Source: CAZEYI01 sp964422855 (GTDB lineage Bacteria > Patescibacteriota > Gracilibacteria > Absconditabacterales > Absconditicoccaceae). Taken from it: a stretch of DNA of 36,846 nt. The stretch lies in assembly GCA_964422855.1 (NCBI GenBank), contig CAYRCS010000007.1, forward strand, positions 1 to 36,846, given 5' to 3'. The first letter of the stretch is position 1; each line of letters begins with the position of its first letter. The position numbers and the translations under genes are program-made. Of this stretch, positions 27,169 to 36,097 are shown piece by piece. The notes below the pieces were generated by a model. It worked only from the letters and a program-made list of their open reading frames with translations. It made no database searches and was not told the origin of the DNA.

Positions 27169-29715
27169 TTACTTAGTTTTTCTTTCTCGGATGTCGAAGC
27201 TATTGAGATAAGCCATGTATGTTTTTTTGTTGGCAGCTAGTGCTGGAATAAATTTATTTAGCTTTCCTTCAGTAAGATTTACTCATCGTATGTCTCGGTC
27301 TTTGCCTGCAGTTACTGCATCGACATCAGGTTTGTACCATATGCCATCATCAAATTTGATGTCGGCCGTGATAAAGTCTTCGTAGAATGGCTGCTTTTGC
27401 TTACTATTGTCTGCAAAACTTTTTTTCAAGAAGTTGGTAAGCGTTGCTGCTCTGATGAGTTCTAGATACGTATCGCAAACTATTTTGTGACCTCCGTTTT
27501 CTATTTTTTTGTTTACGAAGTCTACTTCTGTTTTCTTTCCATAGTTGTTGATGTACAATTTGCCTGATTCATCGACGATGTCTAGACCTGCTGTTTTGTT
27601 CGATTCCAAGAATATCTTGATGGATTTGGTGAGTTGTTCTTTGTCGTTGACTTGGATCTTGTCGCGTACGATATTTTTTAGAGGTTCGTTTAGTGTTGCA
27701 GTAATTTTTGCATCCGATTTTTCAAATATACCTTTACCAATCAAATTATCTATGCTTGGAGATCATGTCTTGATGTATTGTCTTACCAAAATAAGTCCTT
27801 CATTTGATACGACATCATATCCTCCATCTTCCATCGCTTTGTATACATTGACAACTCTATCAAGAGCGTCTTTTGCTGTTTCATTGAACAACTGATCTGG
27901 ATTGTTTTTGAGTGCATCTTCATCTATACCCATACCTGTCAGGGCTAGATCTACTACATCTTGCTTTTGGTTTGCATCAAGGAAGTCTACTATTTTAGTC
28001 ATTTCTGCTGTCTTAAATCTTTGATGTTGCTTGATCAATGGTATGTCAAGTTTGAGCTTACCGTTTTCTTTATGTACCAACAGATCTATCTCGCTATATT
28101 TCATGCCATTGAATAACGCAGCCATAGCTGGAAATCCTTGTGCATATGTAAGTTTGTCCTTGTTTGCTTGAACTTCTGTGTTTGTTTTGCCTCCTTCTCA
28201 TTTGTCTCCACCAAATATATTTGCCATCCAATTGCTTGTTGGTCCTCATTTTACGACATCGGCCGCCACATCTCGCGCATTTCTTCCTGTGAGCATTTGG
28301 CTACCCATAATTGCAGCCAATCAGCCTACCATCCAAGGCAAGCCATCTTTTCTGCCTTCTTCTCAGCCAAATATACTTTTGTATGTGCCTTGTAAAAATT
28401 TCCACCCTAAGTATATGCCTCATCCTATGGCTGCCAATTTAGCAGTTCATCACCAGAATTCTCTTTGTCCTGAGCTCATTTTGGTTTGTGCTAGGGCATG
28501 GTCTATGACTCATGTTACACCTCATTTTTCAAATGCTTCTTTGGTATTGTTGTAATCTGCTGAATTTGTGTAGGTGTTGGTATTTTCAAATTTTGTCTCA
28601 GGATTTTCAAATATTCTTTTGCCATTTTCGTCAGTAGTTTCTTTGTCTTCGTCGTCATCATATCATACTATGACTGCTAGGCTTGGTTCTTGTTGTATGA
28701 TGTGATTCAGTCCATTGACATGATTTGGATCTACGGTAAATGGCTGTTCTGCAGGATCTATGGTTCCACTTGCAACTCCATTTACATAGTGATATAAACT
28801 TTTGTTGTGATCTCCCATTATTTTTTTCATATCTGCATCCAGGAGAGTATTGTTTATGACTCTTTGTGCTAATTCTACTTTGGTAAATGTTTTTTTCATC
28901 TTTTCTGCAGCTTTCTTGTCGGCAGGAGATCGTTCAAAGTGTGTTGGCGTATCTTGCATAAAGCTAGATAAGGCAGCACCGCTGGTTAGGAAGTTTTCTA
29001 TGTGATTTTGGTCTCCTTCATATTCTTTAACTTTTCTTCGTACTTCTTCGATATTGTCTTGCGCATCCATATTTGCTACTCATTTTTCGAGGTCTCTTTT
29101 TTTGTCGCGTAATTTGTCTTCTAGTTGATTGAGTTCTTTCTTATCTCGATCTACCTTACTTCTCAAGAGTTTTATCATATTCTTTTCTATCTTGGTTAGG
29201 CCCAAGGTAGTCAGTTTGCTGTCTGTAGCATTATAGTTTTTTCTGAGTGGGGCTATATTATATTCTATGATATCATCAATTTTTTTAATAAGAACATCGT
29301 TGCTCAGGTCTTGTAATGATTCTTTGATCTTGACGGTGATATTGTTTATACTCATCTCGACTGCGACGCTTTTTTTGACGTTGGCCTCTAAACTACCAAA
29401 ATACCCACCTGCGTATTCAGTGAAGTATGCATCAGCATTGTCTTTTCCTATAACTTTACAGAGACTGTGTTCTTGTCCGTCTTTGCTGTATCTAAATTCA
29501 TAGATATTGTTTTCTGGCTTCTCGTCAGTGTTGTTTACTGATTGTACAATCTTGATTTCATTGATATTTTCGGGTCTATATATGCCATCATCTACCTTGT
29601 TGTTCATATAATCAGAAAATTGTTCCTTACTATGAACCGTAGGAGTGTTGTCGTTGATTACTTCGACGCCAGTATTGATCTGATAGTCTTTTACATCGTT
29701 TGTTGGATCTGCCAT
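27169..29715 (-). CDS. Large orphan protein, partly coiled coil
   Basis: 848 residues from ATG 29715 (MADPTNDVKDYQ) to TAA 27169; a longer start at 29775 is possible but less natural. I recognise no family. The N-terminal third is charged and helical with coiled-coil-like runs (KKELNQLEDKLRDKKRDLEK). Near residues 390-470 there are two Gly-rich hydrophobic stretches (KLAAIGGGIYLGWKFLQG, WMVGGLAAIMGSQMLTG) that may be membrane segments or a membrane-inserting hairpin. The C-terminal half is a long mixed alpha/beta soluble region. Gly is often TGA in the middle part (about 17 codons), nearly absent elsewhere. It follows the 189-residue orphan gene on the same strand, but a terminator intervenes. 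Size and Gly-rich core suggest a structural or secretion-related role; this is speculative. Confidence 0.65.
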
Positions 29716-29784
29716 GTGGTTGGTTCGGATCAAATAATAACACCTGATTATACCTATATCAGCTATTTTTGTCAAAAAAGAGCT

Positions 29785-29816
29785 TATAAAAAACGCAAGT
29801 CCCAGGACTTTGCGTT
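29785..29816 (-). terminator. Terminator after the 189-residue orphan gene
   Basis: AACGCAAGTC (29792-29801) pairs with GACTTTGCGTT (29806-29816) with one bulge; the A-run at 29787-29793 becomes a T-run on the minus strand. Confidence 0.75.
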
Positions 29817-29840
29817 GACATTTTTATAATTTGTGTGTTT

Positions 29841-30410
29841 CTACTTTAGAAATAATCAAACTCTTAGTTCCTCGTGTGTGTTTTCTGTGTTTGGACCTAT
29901 AAATTCCTGATTTATAAGCAACAGTAGGTTGAGAAGAGATTCTTTGTCTAAGGGTATATTATCATGATATTGGCCTGATAGTTTCTTGAGATAGGATATA
30001 TAGTCTTGGGTATTGTGTATGCTTTCTGGAGCAAAGGTCTGGAACATGGGCCATATACCAAATAATTCGGCTTCTTTTCTGAAAAATGGCACAAAAAGGC
30101 CACACATAACCATATGATTGGTGGTATTTCTTATCAGTGTTGCGTTGTTTCTAGGATCTTTTGCTCTAAAGAATGTTTGATGTATTGCTTTTATCATGGC
30201 TTCATTTTTGATCTGTCTGAGCAAAAATGCTAGAAAATTGGCTATTTTCCCATTTTTGTCTTTGGATTGTTTGATCTCTCCTTGTATTTGTTTGGCTTGT
30301 CTTCACTGTTCTTCTGCACGTTTGACGTCTTCTTCGGTTACTTGGTTTTGTTGATCTCTTATCTTGGCCACATCCAGTCATTCTGTAGATCAGCCCATTT
30401 CGTTTGGCAT
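29841..30410 (-). CDS. Orphan helical protein
   Basis: 189 residues from ATG 30410 to TAG 29841; an in-frame TAA at 30420 fixes the start region. No family is recognised. The first ~60 residues are charged and helical (RAEEQGRQAKQIQGEIKQ). A conserved-looking central block follows (FLLRQIKNEAMIKAIHQTFF, NHMVMCGLFVPFFRKEAELF), then a short Leu-rich stretch (LLNLLLLINQEF). TGA-Gly at 30390, 30378, 30303 and 29856. The next gene on the same strand is the 848-residue orphan after a terminator. Probably cytoplasmic or membrane-peripheral. Confidence 0.6.
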
Positions 30411-30468
30411 AGAGTAGCTTTATGGTTCTAAAGTTGTATGGATTGCGTAAGGATGTAGTGTTTTTGGC

Positions 30469-30496
30469 TTGCAATGCAATCTCTTTTCGCTATACA
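30469..30496 (+). promoter_or_regulatory. Promoter for the tRNA-rpmG-rpsP cluster
   Basis: TTGCAA (30469-30474), 16-base spacer, TATACA (30491-30496), then tRNA-Ser 18 bases later. The position right before a stable RNA gene makes this the most convincing promoter in the window, together with the one at 36038. Confidence 0.5.
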
Positions 30497-30514
30497 AGGC
30501 GATACTGTTTTTGG

Positions 30515-30601
30515 GGTGAGGTGGATGAGAGGCCGAAATCAACTCACTGCTAACGAGTCAGACGAGAAATCGTCTCGCGGGTTCGAATCCCGCCCTCACC
30601 G
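30515..30601 (+). tRNA. tRNA-Ser (anticodon GCU)
   Basis: Acceptor GGTGAGG (30515-30521) pairs with CCTCACC (30594-30600), discriminator G. The anticodon loop CTGCTAA gives GCU, reading AGC/AGU. A long variable arm GACGAGAAATCGTC marks class II, and GGGTTCGAATCCC is the T-arm. CCA is not encoded. Confidence 0.93.
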
Positions 30602-30625
30602 ATTCGAGCACGATCCCTCAAGAGT

Positions 30626-30699
30626 GGCTCTGTAGCTCAGCCGGTTAGAGCGCGTCTCTCATAAGGACGAGGTCGGTGGTTCGAGCCCACCCAGAGCCA
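30626..30699 (+). tRNA. tRNA with CAU anticodon (elongator Met or Ile2)
   Basis: Acceptor GGCTCTG (30626-30632) pairs with CAGAGCC (30692-30698), discriminator A. The loop CTCATAA gives CAU. The first acceptor pair G-C and GTAGCTCAGCCGGTTAGAGC D-arm exclude initiator Met. Elongator Met and lysidine-modified Ile2 cannot be separated by eye. CCA is not encoded. Confidence 0.9.
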
Positions 30700-30733
30700 A
30701 ATTATTGTTTTATAGCACGTTATTTGTGAACTC

Positions 30734-30910
30734 ATGGCAAAAAAGAGCAAAGGATCAAGAGTTGTTGTTGCATTAATCTGTAGTGAAACAGGTGATACAA
30801 ACTATCATACTATGATCAATAAGACGGTTACCCCAAAGTTGGAGCTTATGAAGTATAGCCCTAGGCTCAGAAAACGCACAAAACATGTTTCAAAAGATAA
30901 ATTGAAATAA
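30734..30910 (+). CDS. rpmG: 50S ribosomal protein bL33
   Basis: 58 residues from ATG 30734 to TAA 30908. MAKKSKGSRVVVALICSETG, NYHTMINKTVTPKLELMKYS and PRLRKRTKHVSKDKLK match bL33 throughout. One Cys remains in CSETG; the second pair of zinc-ribbon cysteines is absent, so this is the zinc-free type. It has no TGA-Gly and follows tRNA-CAU by 34 bases, probably in the same transcript with rpsP. Confidence 0.9.
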   Translation: MAKKSKGSRVVVALICSETGDTNYHTMINKTVTPKLELMKYSPRLRKRTKHVSKDKLK

Positions 30911-30937
30911 TTTTACTTTTAGCTGACGTTTCTCATT

Positions 30938-31243
30938 ATGTTAACTATTAGATTATCTAGACACGGTAGAACAAAGAGGCCTTTTTATAGAGTTGTACTT
31001 ACTGAACATACTAAGCCTGTAAAATTAGGCTATCAGGATGTTTTGGGTTCGTATGATCCATTTGCTCACAAGCTTGTAGTTGATACAAATTTGGTTAAAG
31101 AGTGGATTGCTAAGGGTGCTCAGCTTAGTGAAAGAGTTGGCAAACTTATGTATAACGAAACTAAAGATGAAGCTTTCAAAAAGTTTGTTGTTCTTAGACA
31201 GAGTACTAAGAAATCAAAAAAGGAAGAAGCTGCTGTAGCATAG
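30938..31243 (+). CDS. rpsP: 30S ribosomal protein bS16
   Basis: 101 residues. MLTIRLSRHGRTKRPFYRVV at the start and LGSYDPFAHKLVVDTNLVKEW later are diagnostic of bS16, a small-subunit assembly protein. It has a Lys-rich tail (KKSKKEEAAVA). All glycines use GGN codons. It starts 27 bases after rpmG and 27 bases before the VirB2-like gene. The usual bS16 neighbours rimM and trmD are not here. Confidence 0.95.
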   Translation: MLTIRLSRHGRTKRPFYRVVLTEHTKPVKLGYQDVLGSYDPFAHKLVVDTNLVKEWIAKGAQLSERVGKLMYNETKDEAFKKFVVLRQSTKKSKKEEAAVA

Positions 31244-31270
31244 TTTATATTTCTTACAATATACTATTGT

Positions 31271-31663
31271 ATGGTACCCGCAACTCCCACTAGCGTAGAA
31301 CACTTTATGTTGACCTTATTGGCTCTTATTGTGATTGTTATATGCGGTGGGTGTATCTACGCGTTTGTCCATGCAATTTTTTTGTTTATTTTTTCTCAAG
31401 GAGACGAGGAAAAGAAGAAGTCGGCTTGGAATGGGATTAGATATATGATTATAGGTGTTATGTTGACTATATTTTTGCTAACATTCTTTCCTATATTGTT
31501 TGAACAATTGAATGTTACAGGATATGCAACATATACAGCCAGCAATATTTTCAAGAGGGTAGGAGAGATACTTAATTCACTTTTGCAGCTTGGTAGTTTG
31601 GTGAGAGAAACACAGAGTGGAAGTCCTACGGGGATAGATTCATATGGTAATTACTCTTTATAA
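31271..31663 (+). CDS. Second VirB2/TrbC-like membrane protein
   Basis: 130 residues with two membrane helices: MLTLLALIVIVICGGCIYAF and YMIIGVMLTIFLLTFFPILF, separated by the polar turn FSQGDEEKKKSAWNG. That GDEEKK-A-N-GxxYxIIG layout is typical of VirB2-like pilins in CPR genomes. A signal peptide is not obvious and the C-terminal third is polar. It is distinct from the paralogue at 14831 (Cys-rich loop, longer). No TGA-Gly codons. It lies in the rpmG-rpsP group, 27 bases after rpsP and 16 before the peroxiredoxin gene. Confidence 0.65.
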   Translation: MVPATPTSVEHFMLTLLALIVIVICGGCIYAFVHAIFLFIFSQGDEEKKKSAWNGIRYMIIGVMLTIFLLTFFPILFEQLNVTGYATYTASNIFKRVGEILNSLLQLGSLVRETQSGSPTGIDSYGNYSL

Positions 31664-31679
31664 TATTGGCTTAGTACGA

Positions 31680-32129
31680 ATGCAGGTAACTCTAAGTACG
31701 ATCCAGAATGTTCAGGAAATCGTGGATTTTGCTATTTTGTTGTGACGTGCGAAGTATACAATATTATATTTTTATCCTAAGGATAATACCTCAGGATGTA
31801 CTATAGAAGCCAAAGAATTTACTGATCTTATTGATCGTTTTGCTTATGTTGGAGCTCAAATAATTGGTGTTAGCAAAGATACTTATCGTTCGCACTGTAA
31901 TTTTATTGAAAAACACTGATTAAAGATTACACTCATCTCTGATCCAGAGCTGTCGTTGCATAAGCAATTTGATGCTTTGTGAGAAAAGAGTATGTATGGC
32001 AAGAAATATATAGGCACACTTAGAAACACATATCTTCTTGATACTACTGGTACTATAATCCATTCTCGACTTACTGTATCTGCAGCCGGCCATGCTCAGC
32101 ATGTCTTAGACTACATAGGTTCTCTTTAG
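31680..32129 (+). CDS. Peroxiredoxin, Bcp/AhpC-TSA type
   Basis: Thiol peroxidase reducing hydrogen and alkyl peroxides. 149 residues from ATG 31680 to TAG 32127, through TGA-Gly at 31743, 31917 and 31980. The peroxidatic Cys40 lies in YFYPKDNTSGCTIEAKEF. The Bcp resolving Cys five residues later is absent (Lys); the Cys in YRSHCNF may take over or the enzyme is 1-Cys. VSKDTYRSHCNF, LISDPELSLHKQFDALGEKS and RNTYLLDTTGTI match the family. No signal peptide, so cytoplasmic. It complements the envelope GPx-type enzyme at 6961. Confidence 0.88.
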
Positions 32130-32146
32130 ATTTCTATCGCCTTATC

Positions 32147-32740
32147 ATGATCAATCAACACTCTATCAAGAAATTTATCCTTCTACTTCTCCAAAAACTT
32201 GCTAGATATACGAAGCAACAGAAAATATTTGTGTTATATCTTTTGGTTTTGGTCTTCTTGATGTTTGTATTGCCAATTGCAAAGATAAGTCCAGCAGATC
32301 CAGAAAGTCCTACGCGCTTTGTATTCTTGCTGTCGGGTGCTTTTGGGAAAACAACATTACTTATCATTATTAGTGTGTTGATCTTATTGGGGTGGAATAT
32401 GAGTTTCAGATTTAAGAACTTCATAACTACCTATTTTGGGTTTAAGGAAGATGAATCTCTGTTTAACTTTGGTATACTGTGGCTGATATCAAGCATGTAC
32501 TTGGCTATCAATGATACTATAGGATTGTTTACAGAAACGACCACCATACAAGTTTCGCTCTGGGGATATAATCTTACTTTGTTATTCCTCCTTGGTGGCT
32601 TAGTATTGACGCTCATATCTCTCTTTAAAAAAGCAAAACTGAGCAATAAAGGTAAGATAGTCCACATTATGGATGATGAGCACAATTCGGAAAGAAAGGC
32701 GAGAGCGCAAGAGACTGTGAAAGGATTGTTTGGAGAATAA
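32147..32740 (+). CDS. Orphan multi-pass membrane protein
   Basis: 197 residues, no TGA-Gly codons. About four hydrophobic helices: FVLYLLVLVFLMFVLPIA, TTLLIIISVLILLGWN, LFNFGILWLISSMYLAI and LTLLFLLGGLVLTLISLF. The tail is polar and charged (KIVHIMDDEHNSERKARAQE). The family is not recognised. It starts 17 bases after the peroxiredoxin gene and is followed by a very strong terminator, so it is the last gene of the tRNA-rpmG-rpsP run. Confidence 0.65.
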   Translation: MINQHSIKKFILLLLQKLARYTKQQKIFVLYLLVLVFLMFVLPIAKISPADPESPTRFVFLLSGAFGKTTLLIIISVLILLGWNMSFRFKNFITTYFGFKEDESLFNFGILWLISSMYLAINDTIGLFTETTTIQVSLWGYNLTLLFLLGGLVLTLISLFKKAKLSNKGKIVHIMDDEHNSERKARAQETVKGLFGE

Positions 32741-32760
32741 TATATACTATACAGATATAC

Positions 32761-32795
32761 AAAAAAATGCTGCGCATTATGCGCAGCATTTTTTT
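32761..32795. terminator. Bidirectional terminator, near-perfect long stem
   Basis: AAAAAAATGCTGCGCA is the reverse complement of TGCGCAGCATTTTTTT around a three-base loop. It serves the plus-strand membrane protein gene and the convergent surface-protein gene whose stop is at 32797-32799. Confidence 0.9.
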
Positions 32796-32796
32796 G

Positions 32797-35700
32797 TTAC
32801 TGATTTGTGGATTGGCTTGATGATATGCCAAATATAGTGTCTTTCGTAATATCTCGTAGCGTAGCCCTCACTTCATCAAATGGAGCTAGGTCGCCTGCGA
32901 AATCTGCAAATGGACATGGACATTGATTACAAGAACTTGCTATGATAGGTGGGAGTGTAATGCAATTTCATGGATCTTGGCATCATGGTTCACCTACTGT
33001 ACCTATAGGATTGTCGCTTGAAGGGTCGTCTATACATACATTATTGTTGTTATTGTTTGTTCCACAGATGAGGCCGTACTGACATCGATCTTGTTGTCCA
33101 TTACTACAATCACTACAGTTGCATGACTCTAGTGGTTCGCATATATTATTGTTGTTACATGCACGATTGCCTTCATAGTCTTCACATGTTTCGTGACATA
33201 AGTTATCTGCACAGAGCGTTGTGTTGAGTGGGCATCTAGGAATATCAATCACATCTGTTGGTATGCCTGCACTTTGTATATTGGTTGTAAATGTGTTTAC
33301 ATACGATGGGCAATTGAGCTCTGCCCCAATTTCTGGGCATCCATCACCATCTTGTATCGTATTGTAATTTTCTGGGATGTTTTGGCAGGCGTCAAATGCA
33401 TCGCGGATGCCATCTTTATCTTTGTCATTTTCTAGTTCTTTATTGGTTGTATTGTCTTTTCCTATGCTATCAATCGTCGCTTGGCAAATATCTCCTTTGT
33501 CATTCTGATCTAGATCGCGTTGGTCGCTGTTGGTGGTTCGCGGGCAATTATCGAGCGTACATACTCATTGTATATGTTTTTGTGTTATGTCTCGGTTTAT
33601 ATTCGCTCCTGTTAGAGAACAATCTGGATAGATATTTTGGACTACTCCTATGAGATTTTTGACGCCATCGCCATCTATATCATCATCACAACTATCGGGG
33701 ATCTTGTCTTTGTCTATGTCACACATAGCTTGTTTGGGATTGTTGATATAGGACATACAGAGATCTGCCTCCTGAATGATAAGTGTTTGTTGTTGATGGA
33801 GATAGAGACACTGATTGATAGATATAGTATAGTCGGTTTGTACTATGCCTGGGATATTGTAACGATGCGTTATCTTTGTGATGCCATCAGTTATGCTTGT
33901 TTGACTATCATTTCGTTTCATTTGTATACTTGGATTGTCTGTGATTGCATCACCCAATACTGCTGGAGTGAAACTTATGTCGGTATTGTTCAGACTTATG
34001 AGTTTGTTTGGCGTCAGGTTGAGCCCAAAGCTTTTGAGCAGATTTGGATCTTCTACATATATAGTTATGAAGTTTTCTCGTTGTATGTTGTTGATCAGTG
34101 TTATTTGTTGCTTGATAACTCTAGGTCAGACTATATTGTATGTATGGGCTATATTAAGATCATTATTTTCTATGATAACTCCATCTCCAAAATCTCGTCT
34201 TAGTGACTTGATATCACTACTCGTTATTCATTGTAAGGTAGTAGTAAACGCTATAGGAGTATTTACAGTGTTATTTATGTTTGCTACATGTATAGAGCTT
34301 CCATAACTATCTGCTCCTATTCCTATATGTATACGAGATACGGCTACGACAACATTACTCTTGTATGCTGTTGCAGTGACGGGATATATACCAGCTTGTG
34401 TATATTGTGTGGTTGCTGATTGATTTGCAGTTCTTGTGCTTGTATCTCCATTACCAAAATCCCAACGCACTTCATCAATCGATCACAATGTTCCTATATT
34501 GAATCCTATGTTTGTGCCTGTTTTACTATTTGCTTTTGCTGTTATTTGTATGCCTTTCTTGGCTTGTGTGTTGTTACCAACAATGACGGTAGTCTGTGCG
34601 TAGGCAATGATACCTGTTCACTGAGCTGCTGCTTGGATTGTATATAGTCCAGGATTGGCAAATGTGTGACTCACGCTGGTTCATTGTGCTGTGTTTCCAT
34701 CACCAAATTTTCGGGTTACTTTTTGTGGTTTTTGGCCTGCGGTTACTGCCGTGAAATCAACTTTCATCGGTACAGATCATTGCACTTTAGCAGTTGCTAT
34801 GTAGATAGCTATCTTGTCTTGGCTATTGATACATAGATCTCAGAGAATGTTGCCTTCACTCTTGTTTTGATCTGTATTGACTGTTCGGAGGCAATTATCT
34901 GTATTTTGATCTCGCAGTTCTATATTAATACGTCATAGGTCATCGACTATGCCTATCTTGTTTTTGACGCCGTCACCATCGATATCATCATCACAAACAT
35001 CTCCGATATCATCTTTGTCTGTATCTATTTGGTTTGGGTTGTAGGCGTTTGGACAGGAATCTTTGTTATTGTCCTTGGTATCACAATCATAATCGTTGTT
35101 GAAGGTACAACTTATCTTTCCATATAGTTTGTAGAACGTTTCTAGTACTAATTCACCTTCGGCCATAGCATATATATCTGTCTGTAGCGCCGTATCTAGG
35201 TCTATGATCTCTTGGCTATAGAGGATGTTTAGTTCCGCTACAGGCCAGTATGCTTGTCCTATCTTATTGAAAGCTCTCATCTCACAGGCCTCTAGATTGA
35301 ACATACAATATTTGAGGTATGTCTTGAAGAGTTCGGGCTGTGTGATCTGGCAGTTGGTGGCTGTACATTGTTTGAGTGCTTGTGTGGTGTTGGCAGCGTC
35401 TTGATTGTCCCAATATCTGTCTGGATAAGATCCTGGTTCAAGATCTGCAGCTCGCTGTTGGATTTGTTTTCGATTTGCATTATAGTTACTATAGATGTAC
35501 TTGCTTAAGAGATTAATCACGACTTGCAAAAACTCTGCCATAGTGGTGTTTCTGGTACCACAAAATTGGCTGTTACATATAGGACTGACTCATTCTGGAT
35601 ATCATCTCATATAGTTGTTGTCTCCTACATATGCGACACAGTAGTAGTATGATTCTTCCTGGTATGGAGCTCAGAGGTAATTGATCTCATCAAAGTCTTT

Positions 35701-35976
35701 GCCTGGGAGTTTGATAAATTCTGACCAGAAATTATTGACGTATCTATTGATCATCTGAGTAGATGGATTGATACAGTCCTGACACTCGACTGCATTGAGC
35801 AATCTAGCTAGATCGTATCTAGATATGACGTCTTGGTCGCTTATACGAGCGATATCAATACCCATGGTCTGTAACTGATCAAGAAAATCTTGGTAATCTG
35901 CATGACTATATGTCAGCATCATACCTATGGTTACCAGACTGGTTAGGATATATTTTGTTCGTTTTTTTATCTGCAT
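32797..35976 (-). CDS. Giant exported protein with PKD domains, TSP3-like Ca motifs and Cys-rich tail
   Basis: 1059 residues from ATG 35976 to TAA 32797, reading through about 18 TGA-Gly codons. A signal peptide ends near residue 26 (TYSHADYQD). The N-terminal segment (QDFLDQLQTMGI, VISRYDLARLLNAVEC) resembles a divergent SLH-like module and is followed by a Cys-containing helical region. Two aspartate-rich calcium-loop blocks like thrombospondin type 3 repeats (CDDDIDGDGVKN) lie near 330-345 and 755-775, with a third weaker group (DKDKDGIRDAFDAC). Between them are about three PKD-like domains (RKFGDGNTAQGTSVSHTF, RWDFGNGDTST, RRDFGDGVIIENND). The end is Cys-rich with Asn runs (CEPLESCNCSDC). 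No C-terminal anchor is seen. Likely a calcium-stabilised surface or secreted protein whose many cysteines need DsbA; function is inferred. Confidence 0.8.
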
Positions 35977-35982
35977 GTTTTT

Positions 35983-36010
35983 CTTATACTATTTGGCATA
36001 GTGAAATCAA
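35983..36010 (-). promoter_or_regulatory. Candidate promoter giving a leaderless surface-protein mRNA
   Basis: On the minus strand TTGATT (36005-36010) and TATAAG (35983-35988) are 16 bases apart. Seven bases downstream lies the A of the ATG at 35976, so transcription would start at or next to the initiation codon. Confidence 0.4.
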
Positions 36011-36037
36011 ATGTATAGGGCCTTTTGTGGCTTGCTA

Positions 36038-36065
36038 TTGTTATCTGGAGTTTTTTGCCTATAAT
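36038..36065 (+). promoter_or_regulatory. Candidate promoter for the half-UvrB gene
   Basis: TTGTTA (36038-36043), 16-base spacer and a perfect TATAAT (36060-36065), 32 bases before ATG 36098. It lies back to back with the minus-strand promoter in a 121-base divergent intergenic region. Confidence 0.5.
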
Positions 36066-36097
36066 GCCGCGTAGATTTTTGTTTTGTTTCCTGAGTT

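Noticed and set aside
33300..35100. CRISPR array or DNA repeat array in the giant surface gene
   Set aside because: Repeated DNA reflects duplicated protein motifs (DDDIDGDGVKN) far apart; no regular repeat-spacer pattern is present, and no cas gene occurs in the window.
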